Below, piece after piece: positions 32,441 through 40,326 of a stretch of 64,000 bases of DNA. Every line of letters begins with the position of its first letter. Position 1 is the first letter of the stretch. The position numbers and the translations under genes were made by a program. This DNA comes from Sphingobacterium composti. Its GTDB lineage: Bacteria > Bacteroidota > Bacteroidia > Sphingobacteriales > Sphingobacteriaceae. Below the pieces are notes generated by a model that saw nothing but the letters and a program-made list of their open reading frames with translations, had not been told where the DNA came from and did not search any database. The stretch lies in the NCBI RefSeq assembly GCF_009829075.1, contig NZ_WUQZ01000003.1, positions 213,280 to 277,279 of the forward strand, read 5' to 3'.

Positions 32441-33451
32441 TTAGTTTGTTCGAACCAGTTCCACACGTCTGTTTCTAGCTTTATTTTCTTCGGAATCGTT
32501 TGCTACCAAAGGTTTTTCAGCACCGAAACCTTTTGCGGTTACTCGAGATTTGTCAATTCCGTTGGCGATAAGATCATTCATTACAGCATTTGCACGTTCA
32601 TTCGATAATTTTTTATTGTATGACGCATCGCCTGTATTGTCGGTATGCCCTTCAATAGCAATTTTCAGAATTTTATCGTTTTGCAATGCTTCTGCAATTT
32701 GCGTTACCACTTCTTTTCCTTCGGTAGTGATATTTGCTTTATCTACATCAAAATTGATATATAAAATCGACTTACCTTTTTCGGTCAAGTCTTTCGCAAT
32801 ATCGTCAGCCGTTACTTTGGTAATGGTTTGTTGAAAAGCTTCTTCTTGTAATACATTTAATGTTCCTCCCGCATTATTGGAAGTGAATTGAATATAAATG
32901 TTTCCTTTTTCTTCGGAACGAATAACATAAAACTTCATATTTTGATTCCAATACCCCATATCTCCCGAACCACCTTTATTAGGGTCTTGTTTGTTATAAC
33001 GTTCGTATTCTTCTTTGGTGATTTCTCCATCAAAAACCTTAACCGCTCCGACGGAAAGCAAATAATCCTCCATGCTTTTCTCAAAGTAGCGTTGCGAATA
33101 TTCTTCGCCTCGAACTGCGGTAACATTTGCTTTATACAATTTACCTTCAAAAGGTGTCATTACACCATTTATAGGAAAGAAACAAACATCAAAGTTTTTT
33201 TGTATGGCACCTTTTCGAGCTTCTAATCCTTTAGGTAAATTAATAAAAGGAAAATCGCCAATATCGGCAGTAGAGAAAGCGATATCTTCTATATTGAATT
33301 CAGCCGAAGAATTAGCTTCTTCTGTATTGCCTTCGTTAGCTTCGACAGAAGTTTCTTCGGCATTAGATTCGTTATTTTCTTGGTGTTTGTTTGCTTGATT
33401 ACAAGAGATAATCAATGCTGATAATCCAAGAATAAGGACTATTTTTTTCAT
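32441..33451 (-). CDS. OmpA-domain lipoprotein
   Basis: A 336-residue lipoprotein from MKKIVLILGLSALIISCNQ; the frame is open to 33478, but that adds residues before the signal peptide. A Glu/Ser-rich linker follows the lipid-anchored Cys. The middle 170 residues are unrecognised. The C-terminal 110 residues are an OmpA/MotB-like peptidoglycan-binding domain: INFDVDKANITTEGKEVVTQ, IAIEGHTDNTGDASYNKKLS, NERANAVMNDLIANG and KARNRRVELV. It probably tethers the outer membrane or a partner complex to the cell wall. Confidence 0.88.
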   Translation of the reverse strand: MKKIVLILGLSALIISCNQANKHQENNESNAEETSVEANEGNTEEANSSAEFNIEDIAFSTADIGDFPFINLPKGLEARKGAIQKNFDVCFFPINGVMTPFEGKLYKANVTAVRGEEYSQRYFEKSMEDYLLSVGAVKVFDGEITKEEYERYNKQDPNKGGSGDMGYWNQNMKFYVIRSEEKGNIYIQFTSNNAGGTLNVLQEEAFQQTITKVTADDIAKDLTEKGKSILYINFDVDKANITTEGKEVVTQIAEALQNDKILKIAIEGHTDNTGDASYNKKLSNERANAVMNDLIANGIDKSRVTAKGFGAEKPLVANDSEENKARNRRVELVRTN

Positions 33452-33470
33452 TTTTATATACTCAGTTTTA

Positions 33471-33665
33471 TTATACAAAAATCGTTTGTTTTTTAACGGT
33501 GAGGATAACTCCTAATATCAAAAAAGTCAAGAATATTGGATAAAGAGTAAAAAAAACAGCGTGAATCGAGATCAATGACAGACCTAATGCTAAAAATAGA
33601 TGAAGGCAGGCTATTACAATCATTCCTACTGTTCCGATGGGAAAAAATGGGTGAAATTTTCTCAT
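33471..33665 (-). CDS. Small two-helix membrane protein
   Basis: A 64-residue, strongly hydrophobic protein with two predicted membrane helices (about residues 10-32 and 37-57) and a basic C-terminus (VKKQTIFV). No family recognised. It lies 20 bp before the OmpA-domain lipoprotein start on the same strand, so it is likely part of that transcript. The small size keeps confidence moderate. Confidence 0.55.
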   Translation of the reverse strand: MRKFHPFFPIGTVGMIVIACLHLFLALGLSLISIHAVFFTLYPIFLTFLILGVILTVKKQTIFV

Positions 33666-33722
33666 TTTACTATTATTTTGTTTTGATAGGCTAAAGGTAT
33701 TAATTTAAATCAGAACCTGATT

Positions 33723-34190
33723 TTATTGTTTTACGCCATCAAAATTAAACTGAACTTCAGTTGCTGATTGTTTATTTGTTGTAACAGAAATATTTTTATT
33801 GGAGCCATAATAATGAAAAAAACCTTCTAAACTACCTGATAAAGTGGCGATATCTTGTGTGTTTTCGCCAAAAAAGGCACCTGTTTCTACAGTGAAAGTT
33901 TTAGGAGTTACATACGAATATTCTTCGCCTGATTTTGCGGCAACTTTTAATTTATTACTTCCTTCTTTTGTAACGATAACAATAGCATCGTACCATTCAT
34001 ACACATCATCAGGATTAGAAGGCGATGTATATAATTTTCCTTTGTACGTTCCAATAGCAGCATCAATAGTACCTTGTGCTGGTTGTTCACTCCCATTGTC
34101 ATCATCTTTACTACAGCTTGTGGTTAATGTTCCCAATGTTAATACCGATGCAAGTGCTAAAAGTGCAATTTTTGCGTTTACTTTTTTCAT
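33723..34190 (-). CDS. Small lipoprotein of unknown function
   Basis: A 155-residue lipoprotein with signal MKKVNAKIALLALASVLTLG, lipobox around TTSCSKDDD and an acidic linker. The mature part has short beta-strands (TYKGKLYTSP, WYDAIVIVTKEG) typical of small calycin-like or lipocalin-like Bacteroidota lipoproteins; this fold guess is weak. It is the first minus-strand gene after the divergent promoter region shared with the histidine kinase, so it may be the main output of that kinase. Confidence 0.72.
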   Translation of the reverse strand: MKKVNAKIALLALASVLTLGTLTTSCSKDDDNGSEQPAQGTIDAAIGTYKGKLYTSPSNPDDVYEWYDAIVIVTKEGSNKLKVAAKSGEEYSYVTPKTFTVETGAFFGENTQDIATLSGSLEGFFHYYGSNKNISVTTNKQSATEVQFNFDGVKQ

Positions 34191-34352
34191 GACTATTTCA
34201 ATTTTATGATGAAACGCAAATTTCTATAAAAAACGAAGTGCGAACAATCATCGGAAACCTTGATATTGTTTCTAATGGTTTACCATGATTTTTTATGGAA
34301 ACAGAAAATGACAGCTCTTTTATTTGGATATTTGCGGTTTAATTATTTAGCG

Positions 34353-36314
34353 ATGTATACAAATTTTCTGATTATAATAGTTACGCTGTTTTTAGGCAAT
34401 ATGTTACAAGCCCAACAACTTGTTCCTTTAGACGAAGTAGCTTATGTAAAACAAATCAATCGCACCATTGAAAATACGAAAAGCGATAGTGTTCGCTTTT
34501 ATAATACGCTTTTACTATCTGAATATTGGGCACAAACAGATAGTTTAAAAAGTAAACAAGCACTTGATAAAGTACTATCATCTTCTCCAAAAAACACATT
34601 AGCTAAAGGAATTTTAGAATACTATCAAGGTGTTTTCTATGCTAACCAAGGTAGTAAATCACAAGCAAAAACATATTACGAGCAAGCTATAAAAGCTCTT
34701 GAAAACGATTCTGACAACATCGCTTTTTTAATTAAATCATGGTATAATTATGCTTATATACAAGTAGAAGACAAAGGGTATGATTATATGGTTAAAACGC
34801 TTACAGAATATTGTATTCCGCTGAGCGAAAAAAGCAATAATACCGAATTATTAGCGTTCAATTATACGCAATTAGGACTTACCTTTATGTCGGTTGGGCA
34901 ATTTGACACGGCTGAAGAGTATCATAAAAAAGCCTTAGAACAACTTAATAAAATAAAAAACAAAAATAGTGTACACCTGATTACTTACTTTAATTTGGTG
35001 AGCAATTATTGCTACAAACCCGATAGTAAAACAGCTAAGATATATTTAGATCAAGCGAAAGAACTTCTTAATCCTTTTCCTGAATCACAATATTATCCTA
35101 ACTATTATTATCAGGAAGCGATGTATTATACTACTATTCAGGATTTTGATAACGCATTAGCCAGCCTAAGTAATGGAGCCAAATTAGCCAAAGAGAGTTA
35201 TCAAATCAAATTATTGCACCTGTTGTATTTTAGAATGTACAATGTGTATTTGATGCAAAAAGATTATCGTAAAGCAAAAGCACAGTTAGAGCATATTTTA
35301 GCTGAAAAAGTATTGGCTAAAGAAGCTGTAAATCGCAGAATAACTTATACTCAATTGGCAGCGGTTAACGATGTTTTGGGCGAATATAAAGAAGCCTATC
35401 AATGGATGAAAAAAGCAAGTTTATTAGGTGATAGCTTGCAACAAAACAAGTTGTTAGAAAACATGAACGAACTGGAAATTTTGCATCAAACAGCTGATAA
35501 ACAACAAAAAATAAACGATTTAGAAAAAGAGAAAAAAGCAAATGAATTATTGAGTAAAAACAAGAATCTACGAATTACTATTTTGGTTATTGCTCTTATA
35601 CTAAGTCTGGTTATTGCTTTTTTAATTTTTATCAATTACAAGAAACAACAAAAGTTAAACAAACAAATCAGTCTGAGTCATGAGCAGGATTTACTTCATA
35701 TAGAAAATCAACGTAGATACGAAGCAACACAAGCAATATTACAAGGTGAGGAGCAGGAACGACAACGAATTGCACAGGATTTACACGATAGCATGGGCGG
35801 TATGTTAGCAAATATACGAATGTCTATTTCATCAAATGATTCGTTTAATAAAGAAAACGTAATTGAAAAATTAGATAAATCTATTGTTGAAATGCGTCGT
35901 ATTTCCAGGAATCTGATGCCCGAAACACTGAAAAACCTTGGTTTGGAAATCGCTCTTAAAGAATTGTGCGAAGCGATGACACAAAAACACTTTGCCATTC
36001 AGTTCGAAGCCTTTAATTTGTCAGAAAACACTCCGTTTAAAACACAAATGGCGTTGTATCGTATCGCACAGGAAAGCATTAGCAACATTACAAAATACGC
36101 TCAGGCAACTAATGTCATTGTACAAATCAGCCAAAATAACAATGTCCTTAATTTAACCATTGAAGATGACGGAATAGGCTTTGATAAATCTGAAATCGTA
36201 TATGGATTAGGTTTAAAAAATATACAAAATAGAGTTCAATTGATTAACGGAACGGTTGAAATTGCTTCGAATAAAGGAGAAGGAACTACCATAAATGTAG
36301 AATGTTATGTATGA
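34353..36314 (+). CDS. TPR-containing sensor histidine kinase (HisKA_3/NarX-like)
   Basis: A 653-residue kinase. The frame is open to a TTG at 34260, but MYTNFLIIIVTLFLGNMLQA at 34353 is a proper signal peptide. About residues 30-390 form periplasmic tetratricopeptide repeats, then a coiled coil, one membrane helix (about 403-425) and a cytosolic HisKA_3 dimerisation helix with RQRIAQDLHDSMGGML (His near 476). The ATPase domain has RIAQESISNITKYA (N box), EDDGIGFD (G1 box) and GLGLKNIQNRVQ (G2 box). It overlaps the response regulator by 8 bp. It is divergent from the lipoprotein cluster, which it probably controls; the signal is unknown. Confidence 0.9.
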   Translation: MYTNFLIIIVTLFLGNMLQAQQLVPLDEVAYVKQINRTIENTKSDSVRFYNTLLLSEYWAQTDSLKSKQALDKVLSSSPKNTLAKGILEYYQGVFYANQGSKSQAKTYYEQAIKALENDSDNIAFLIKSWYNYAYIQVEDKGYDYMVKTLTEYCIPLSEKSNNTELLAFNYTQLGLTFMSVGQFDTAEEYHKKALEQLNKIKNKNSVHLITYFNLVSNYCYKPDSKTAKIYLDQAKELLNPFPESQYYPNYYYQEAMYYTTIQDFDNALASLSNGAKLAKESYQIKLLHLLYFRMYNVYLMQKDYRKAKAQLEHILAEKVLAKEAVNRRITYTQLAAVNDVLGEYKEAYQWMKKASLLGDSLQQNKLLENMNELEILHQTADKQQKINDLEKEKKANELLSKNKNLRITILVIALILSLVIAFLIFINYKKQQKLNKQISLSHEQDLLHIENQRRYEATQAILQGEEQERQRIAQDLHDSMGGMLANIRMSISSNDSFNKENVIEKLDKSIVEMRRISRNLMPETLKNLGLEIALKELCEAMTQKHFAIQFEAFNLSENTPFKTQMALYRIAQESISNITKYAQATNVIVQISQNNNVLNLTIEDDGIGFDKSEIVYGLGLKNIQNRVQLINGTVEIASNKGEGTTINVECYV

Positions 36315-36939
36315 TAAAAATAAGATAAAGCTTGCCATAGTTGATGACCATCCAATGATTTTAGAAGGATTGAAATCACTATTAGAAAAAGATACTAAAT
36401 TTCTCGTTTTTTCTTTTACCAAAGGAACTGCTGTCATAGATTTTATTCAGGAAAACAAAATAGATGTCGTTTTGCTGGATATTGTTTTGAGCGATGGAAA
36501 CGGATTGGATTTTTGCAAAATAATCAAACAAAAAGCCCCCCAATCTATCGTCATTGCATTAAGCAATCAAGCTGAACGAAGTATTATTTTTCGTTTTTTA
36601 GAAAATGGAGGAAATGGCTATATCTTAAAAAATGCCGATTCCCTAGAAATAATAGAAGGCATAGAAAAGGCATTGATTGGTGATTTGGCTTTAAGTAAAG
36701 AAGTGCAGGAAATTATGCTACGGACTTCCGTTACAGATTTTGAGCTTCCCAGATTAACCAAAAGAGAAAAACAAATTCTTCAGGCAATTGCCAAAGGTAA
36801 TACATCTGCTGAAATAGCCGAACAATTATTTATTTCTTTGATAACGGTAGAAACCCATCGTAGAAATTTATTGCAAAAGTTCAAAGCTAAAAATATGATG
36901 GAATTGGTTAAAATAGCCACCGAAAATCAGTTGATTTAA
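36307..36939 (+). CDS. NarL/FixJ-family response regulator
   Basis: A 210-residue regulator: receiver domain with acidic pocket IVDDHPMI (Asp13-Asp14), phosphorylation site VVLLDIVLSDGNG (Asp58), a conserved ALSNQ strand and the K in YILKNAD. The C-terminal LuxR helix-turn-helix has LTKREKQILQAIAKGNTSAE and IAEQLFISLITVETHRRNLL. It overlaps the kinase gene by 8 bp, so partnership is near certain. Likely target: the divergent lipoprotein promoter at 34191-34352. Confidence 0.93.
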   Translation: MYDKNKIKLAIVDDHPMILEGLKSLLEKDTKFLVFSFTKGTAVIDFIQENKIDVVLLDIVLSDGNGLDFCKIIKQKAPQSIVIALSNQAERSIIFRFLENGGNGYILKNADSLEIIEGIEKALIGDLALSKEVQEIMLRTSVTDFELPRLTKREKQILQAIAKGNTSAEIAEQLFISLITVETHRRNLLQKFKAKNMMELVKIATENQLI

Positions 36940-36963
36940 ATTGACAATCTAGTTCATATGACA

Positions 36964-37632
36964 TTACAATCTCCTACCTTTCTTTTTCTTCATACGTTTA
37001 GCAAACTGTTCCTCCTCGTACTCTTCTCCCTCCGTATTAGGTAATAGACTGAACAATCCCAAATCTGAATTAGCTGAATCCTCCTGAGAGATAAACTCAA
37101 AGAGGTCTTTTGTTGGTAGATTATCCAATTCATTTTTTTGGTAATAGGATTGTCCAGTATTTTCAATTCGGGTTTATTTCCATTGTTTTACCAATCGTTA
37201 AACACATTTGCCGACAGGTTTCTGTCTAATTGCGAAGCGTTCCAAACGCTTCGGCTTTCGTGGTTAATAAATGTCATGTCGTAAACACGTCTGCATTCGT
37301 TTCTGCGGACAACCGTATTGATACCTTGCTCTGCAAGTTGCTTTTTAAATTCCGTTTGGTTTTTTGCGGTGTGTATAGCCAATTCAATAGTATTCTTTAG
37401 ACCTCGCAGGGTTAGTTTTCATTTTCTCTTTTGACTGTTCAAAATGTTTATGAAGCTGCGCAACACCTACATCTTTTCCGAATAGAGATGCTTTAAATGG
37501 ATTACTTGCCTTGTTTCCTTTCTAGTCCAATGCTACATACACCACTCCGTTCACCGTCTGACCGTTCTGTTCTGCCTTAACTTCTTCCAATGTGATGTTG
37601 TAAAGTGATAGTAAAGCATTGTAACTACCCAT
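36964..37632 (-). pseudogene. Decayed MobB/TraI-type relaxase gene
   Basis: Minus-strand fragments match, in order, the C-terminal half of relaxases from Bacteroides-type mobilisable elements: MGSYNALLSLYNITLEEVKA and NGVVYVALD, an in-frame TAG, KGNKASNPFKASLFGKDVG and HFEQSKEKMK, a frameshift, GLKNTIELAIHTAKNQTEF and GINTVVRRNE, then SVWNASQLDRNLSANVFNDW, another break, and an acidic tail ending FAKRMKKKKGRRL and stop. At least one stop and two frame breaks make it nonfunctional. It shows that this block once belonged to a mobilisable or conjugative element. Confidence 0.82.
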
Positions 37633-38113
37633 AGTCTTATGGTTGGGGTGGGGCGTTGGCTGTCCGCCTTATCTTTGCTATCTTTTGTTCTTTTTTTAAT
37701 CAATTCCAATCAAAGAAAGGATACAAAAAACACGTAAAGGTTAAGGACAGGGTGTTGTTGGTATGCTTTCCTTTATCCGTACAAAACTCTTTAAACGTAT
37801 GAGAGATTTGCTAGTAAAAATTTAAAGTGTTTTAAGGATTAAATTCCATTCCTATTTGTGCCAACATAAGCAAAATACTGCCACGTGTCTATTTCGGAGA
37901 TGCTGGTTCTTCGTCATATGTAAGAAACACATGAAGTTAATCCTTTTCAATGGCTGAAATATACGTTACAAAATATCATGTCAATAAACCATAAGAGTAT
38001 CAAGGAGCTATATCCCCAGAACTATAAACAAATCTTTGGGCAATCAAACATGTAGTTCGTAGGACGGATACATTTATAGAACCCATAAAGATTTCTAATT
38101 GTAGCTTTACGGT
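37633..38113. other. Gene-free stretch beside the relaxase remnant
   Basis: About 480 bp between the relaxase remnant and the transposase tail with stops in all frames. It is probably decayed mobile-element DNA; I recognise no motif, repeat or RNA in it. Confidence 0.5.
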
Positions 38114-38248
38114 AGACTTCCCAGGTCGGTAAACAACTTCTTGTTAAATATTTTAGGAGCTTTGGCAGCTTATGCTTTTTTTTCTAAAAAGCCTTCTTTA
38201 AACATTCAGTTTGAACAGCAACAAAATCAATTATTCCTTGCTGCTTAA
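38114..38248 (+). pseudogene. Transposase C-terminal remnant
   Basis: Forty-four codons in one frame, RLPRSVNNFLLNILGALAAY followed by AFFSKKPSLNIQFE and QNQLFLAA-stop. The small hydrophobic helix followed by a KKPS segment and a short tail is typical of the ends of several Bacteroidota transposases; the IS family is not certain. Only the end of the gene is present. Its last part is the right copy of the 64-bp inverted repeat. Confidence 0.6.
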
Positions 38249-38263
38249 ACCGAACTCACGTTA
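38200..38263 (+). repeat. Right copy of the 64-bp inverted repeat
   Basis: Exact reverse complement of 30133-30196. It covers the transposase stop codon and 15 bp beyond, so both copies come from the same 3' end of one insertion-sequence type. Confidence 0.9.
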
Positions 38264-38376
38264 TTTAATCTTTGTATATATTTTGGTAACTATTTAATGA
38301 ACCAAATACAATTTAATATTACTATAATCTAATATTTAGTAACCTAAATTTAACATACAAAGTATTTTAAGTTTTA

Positions 38377-38384
38377 TATCTTTG
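38377..38384 (+). promoter_or_regulatory. -7 promoter box TATCTTTG for the ECF sigma gene
   Basis: Exact TAnnTTTG match, 38 bp before the ATG at 38422. A start of transcription about 7 bases further on would exclude the TTG start at 38392. No matching -33 element seen. Confidence 0.45.
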
Positions 38385-38421
38385 AGCAATATTGGTTTTT
38401 GACTATATATTAGCTTTAATT

Positions 38422-38994
38422 ATGCATTCTCTACCTAAAGAAATTATTTGTGCTGTAATACAAGGTGATAGAAAAGCTTTTCAAGTTTTATACAACAACT
38501 ATGCTCAATTTGTATATCAAGTTTCGTATAAAATTTTGAGAGAAACCTCTCTTGCCGAAGATGTTGTACAAGAATGCTTCGTGAATTTATGGATTAATAG
38601 ACAAAATATAGATGCGCAAAAGGAAGTTACTTCCTTTATTTATGTAATATCCAAAAGATTATCACTTAATAAATTACGTGAGGTAAAATATAAATCAATT
38701 TATCTAGAACAGGTTACGGTACACCATATAAATGATGTACAAGAAAAAATTGAATATTCAGAATTTGAAAAATCAATTATCTCCAAAGTTGCATTATTAC
38801 CTAAACAACAACGAATAGCATTTGAATTAAGTAGATTCGATGGATATACACATCAGCAAATCGCAGAAAAAATGGGAATCTCCCCAAATACGGTTAAAAA
38901 TCATATTTCTCAAGCGTTGATATACTTAAGGAAATGTTTGACCTCAACTAAGTATGAAATACCTTTTTTAATAATTTATTTTCTATCAGACTAG
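38422..38994 (+). CDS. ECF-family RNA polymerase sigma factor
   Basis: A 190-residue sigma-70 ECF factor. Region 2 has FQVLYNNYAQFVYQVSYKIL and SLAEDVVQECFVNLWINR; region 4 has LPKQQRIAFELSRFDGYTHQ and IAEKMGISPNTVKNHISQAL. The open frame reaches a TTG at 38392, but the ATG at 38422 gives MHSLPKE and lies properly after a -7 box. It heads the FecR/SusCD locus, where such factors are held by FecR and released when SusC signals substrate uptake. Confidence 0.93.
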   Translation: MHSLPKEIICAVIQGDRKAFQVLYNNYAQFVYQVSYKILRETSLAEDVVQECFVNLWINRQNIDAQKEVTSFIYVISKRLSLNKLREVKYKSIYLEQVTVHHINDVQEKIEYSEFEKSIISKVALLPKQQRIAFELSRFDGYTHQQIAEKMGISPNTVKNHISQALIYLRKCLTSTKYEIPFLIIYFLSD

Positions 38995-39037
38995 TCGTAC
39001 TGTTCTCAATATGTGTACTGCATAAAAAGACTGTATT

Positions 39038-40228
39038 TTGGACTACCAAAGACTTAATTTATTATATCAGAAATATTGTACTAATTCTTTAAATCCAGAA
39101 GAATTTGAGGAATTCATTCAATTAATTGAAGATGTTGATGAAGAATATCTTCTTTCATTATCAGCAGAAAATATCGAGAATGATTCCGATAGAGATTTTG
39201 CTCATGATAATGTTTTTAATCGTATTGCTAATCAAATTGACGATTTAGAAAAGCAGAAAAAAGATTTATTTAATAGAAAAACTAGAACTTTATATTATAA
39301 AGCTGCAGCCAGCATTGCAGTACTCTTTGTTTTCTCTTATTTTCTTTATACATATCATGATAAGTATAAAGATAATCATGAAACAGAAGAAGTTTATAAA
39401 CTTATATCTAATAATAATTCCCCGACCATAACAAATGATAATAGTAATATTGAATTTGCAGATGGTAAAACTTTAGATTTGGATTTTTTGCCAAATGATA
39501 GTATTTATTACAAAGGAATATCTATAGTTCGTGCGGGTGAAAACGATCTTATTATAAATAAAGAAGCAGGATTAGTAGACTTTGATATGCATACTTTCCA
39601 CATGTTTGCTGCTAAGAAAGGTTCCACTTTAAAATTAACATTACCCGACAACTCTATTGTACAACTTAATTCCGGCTCTAGTATAAAAATATCTTCAAGT
39701 TATGGTATTAATAATCGTAATGTAATGCTTAAAGGGGAGGGATATTTTGAAGTAGCGCATAATAAGCAAATACCTTTTGTCGTGGAAGTAAAAGATGCTA
39801 AAATAAATGTTTTAGGAACAAATTTTAATTTATCTGGATATGACCAAGATAATCACGTTAAAGCAACCTTAATTAGTGGATCAATTGCCGTAAATACAAT
39901 AAGTGATAAAACGGTTATAAAACCAGGTCAGCAGGCTATTGTAAATAATCAATCTACAATCCACATAAACAATAATGTGAATTTAGCACAAATATTAGCT
40001 TGGCGTGAAGGAGTATTTAGGTTCCAAGATGAATCAATTGAATTTATCATGAGTGAATTGTCAAAATGGTATAATATCAATGATGTCCAAATCTCAAATA
40101 GTATTAAAGATAAATTCACAGGTAGTATAAAAAGAACAAAACAACTTAAAGATGTTCTAAATGCTTTAGAAGAGGTTTCTGATTTGCAATTTGTAATAGA
40201 AGAGGGGAGGGTTATGGTGACTAAATAG
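39038..40228 (+). CDS. FecR-family anti-sigma factor
   Basis: A 396-residue inner-membrane protein. The cytosolic N-terminus (about 85 residues) would bind the sigma factor; one membrane helix is AAASIAVLFVFSYFLYTY. The periplasmic FecR domain has FHMFAAKKGSTLKLTLPDNS and VQLNSGSSIKI, MLKGEGYFEVAHNKQIPFVV, and NVLGTNFNLSGYD. The C-terminal DUF4974 domain has FRFQDESIEFIMSELSKWYN. It would receive the signal from the N-terminal STN domain of the adjacent SusC. It starts with TTG at 39038; there is no ATG nearby in frame. Confidence 0.93.
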   Translation: MDYQRLNLLYQKYCTNSLNPEEFEEFIQLIEDVDEEYLLSLSAENIENDSDRDFAHDNVFNRIANQIDDLEKQKKDLFNRKTRTLYYKAAASIAVLFVFSYFLYTYHDKYKDNHETEEVYKLISNNNSPTITNDNSNIEFADGKTLDLDFLPNDSIYYKGISIVRAGENDLIINKEAGLVDFDMHTFHMFAAKKGSTLKLTLPDNSIVQLNSGSSIKISSSYGINNRNVMLKGEGYFEVAHNKQIPFVVEVKDAKINVLGTNFNLSGYDQDNHVKATLISGSIAVNTISDKTVIKPGQQAIVNNQSTIHINNNVNLAQILAWREGVFRFQDESIEFIMSELSKWYNINDVQISNSIKDKFTGSIKRTKQLKDVLNALEEVSDLQFVIEEGRVMVTK

Positions 40229-40243
40229 AGAAAAGATATTTAA

Positions 40244-40267
40244 AGGGCAGTAGTGCAATACCGCCCT
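40244..40267 (+). promoter_or_regulatory. Hairpin between fecR and susC
   Basis: agggc/gccct (5 bp) with an inner gta/tac stem separated by a single mismatch and a 6-nt loop. It lies 16 bp past the FecR stop with no T-run after, so an attenuator or mRNA-processing hairpin is more likely than a full terminator. Confidence 0.45.
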
Positions 40268-40326
40268 AGGAAATATAATACATAGCCTATAAAATCGTGT
40301 GTAAATTATAAACCATATATAACCAA

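Noticed and set aside
30133..38263. Intact composite transposon
   Set aside because: Only transposase tails and a dead relaxase are present; no complete transposase or integrase gene exists in the block.
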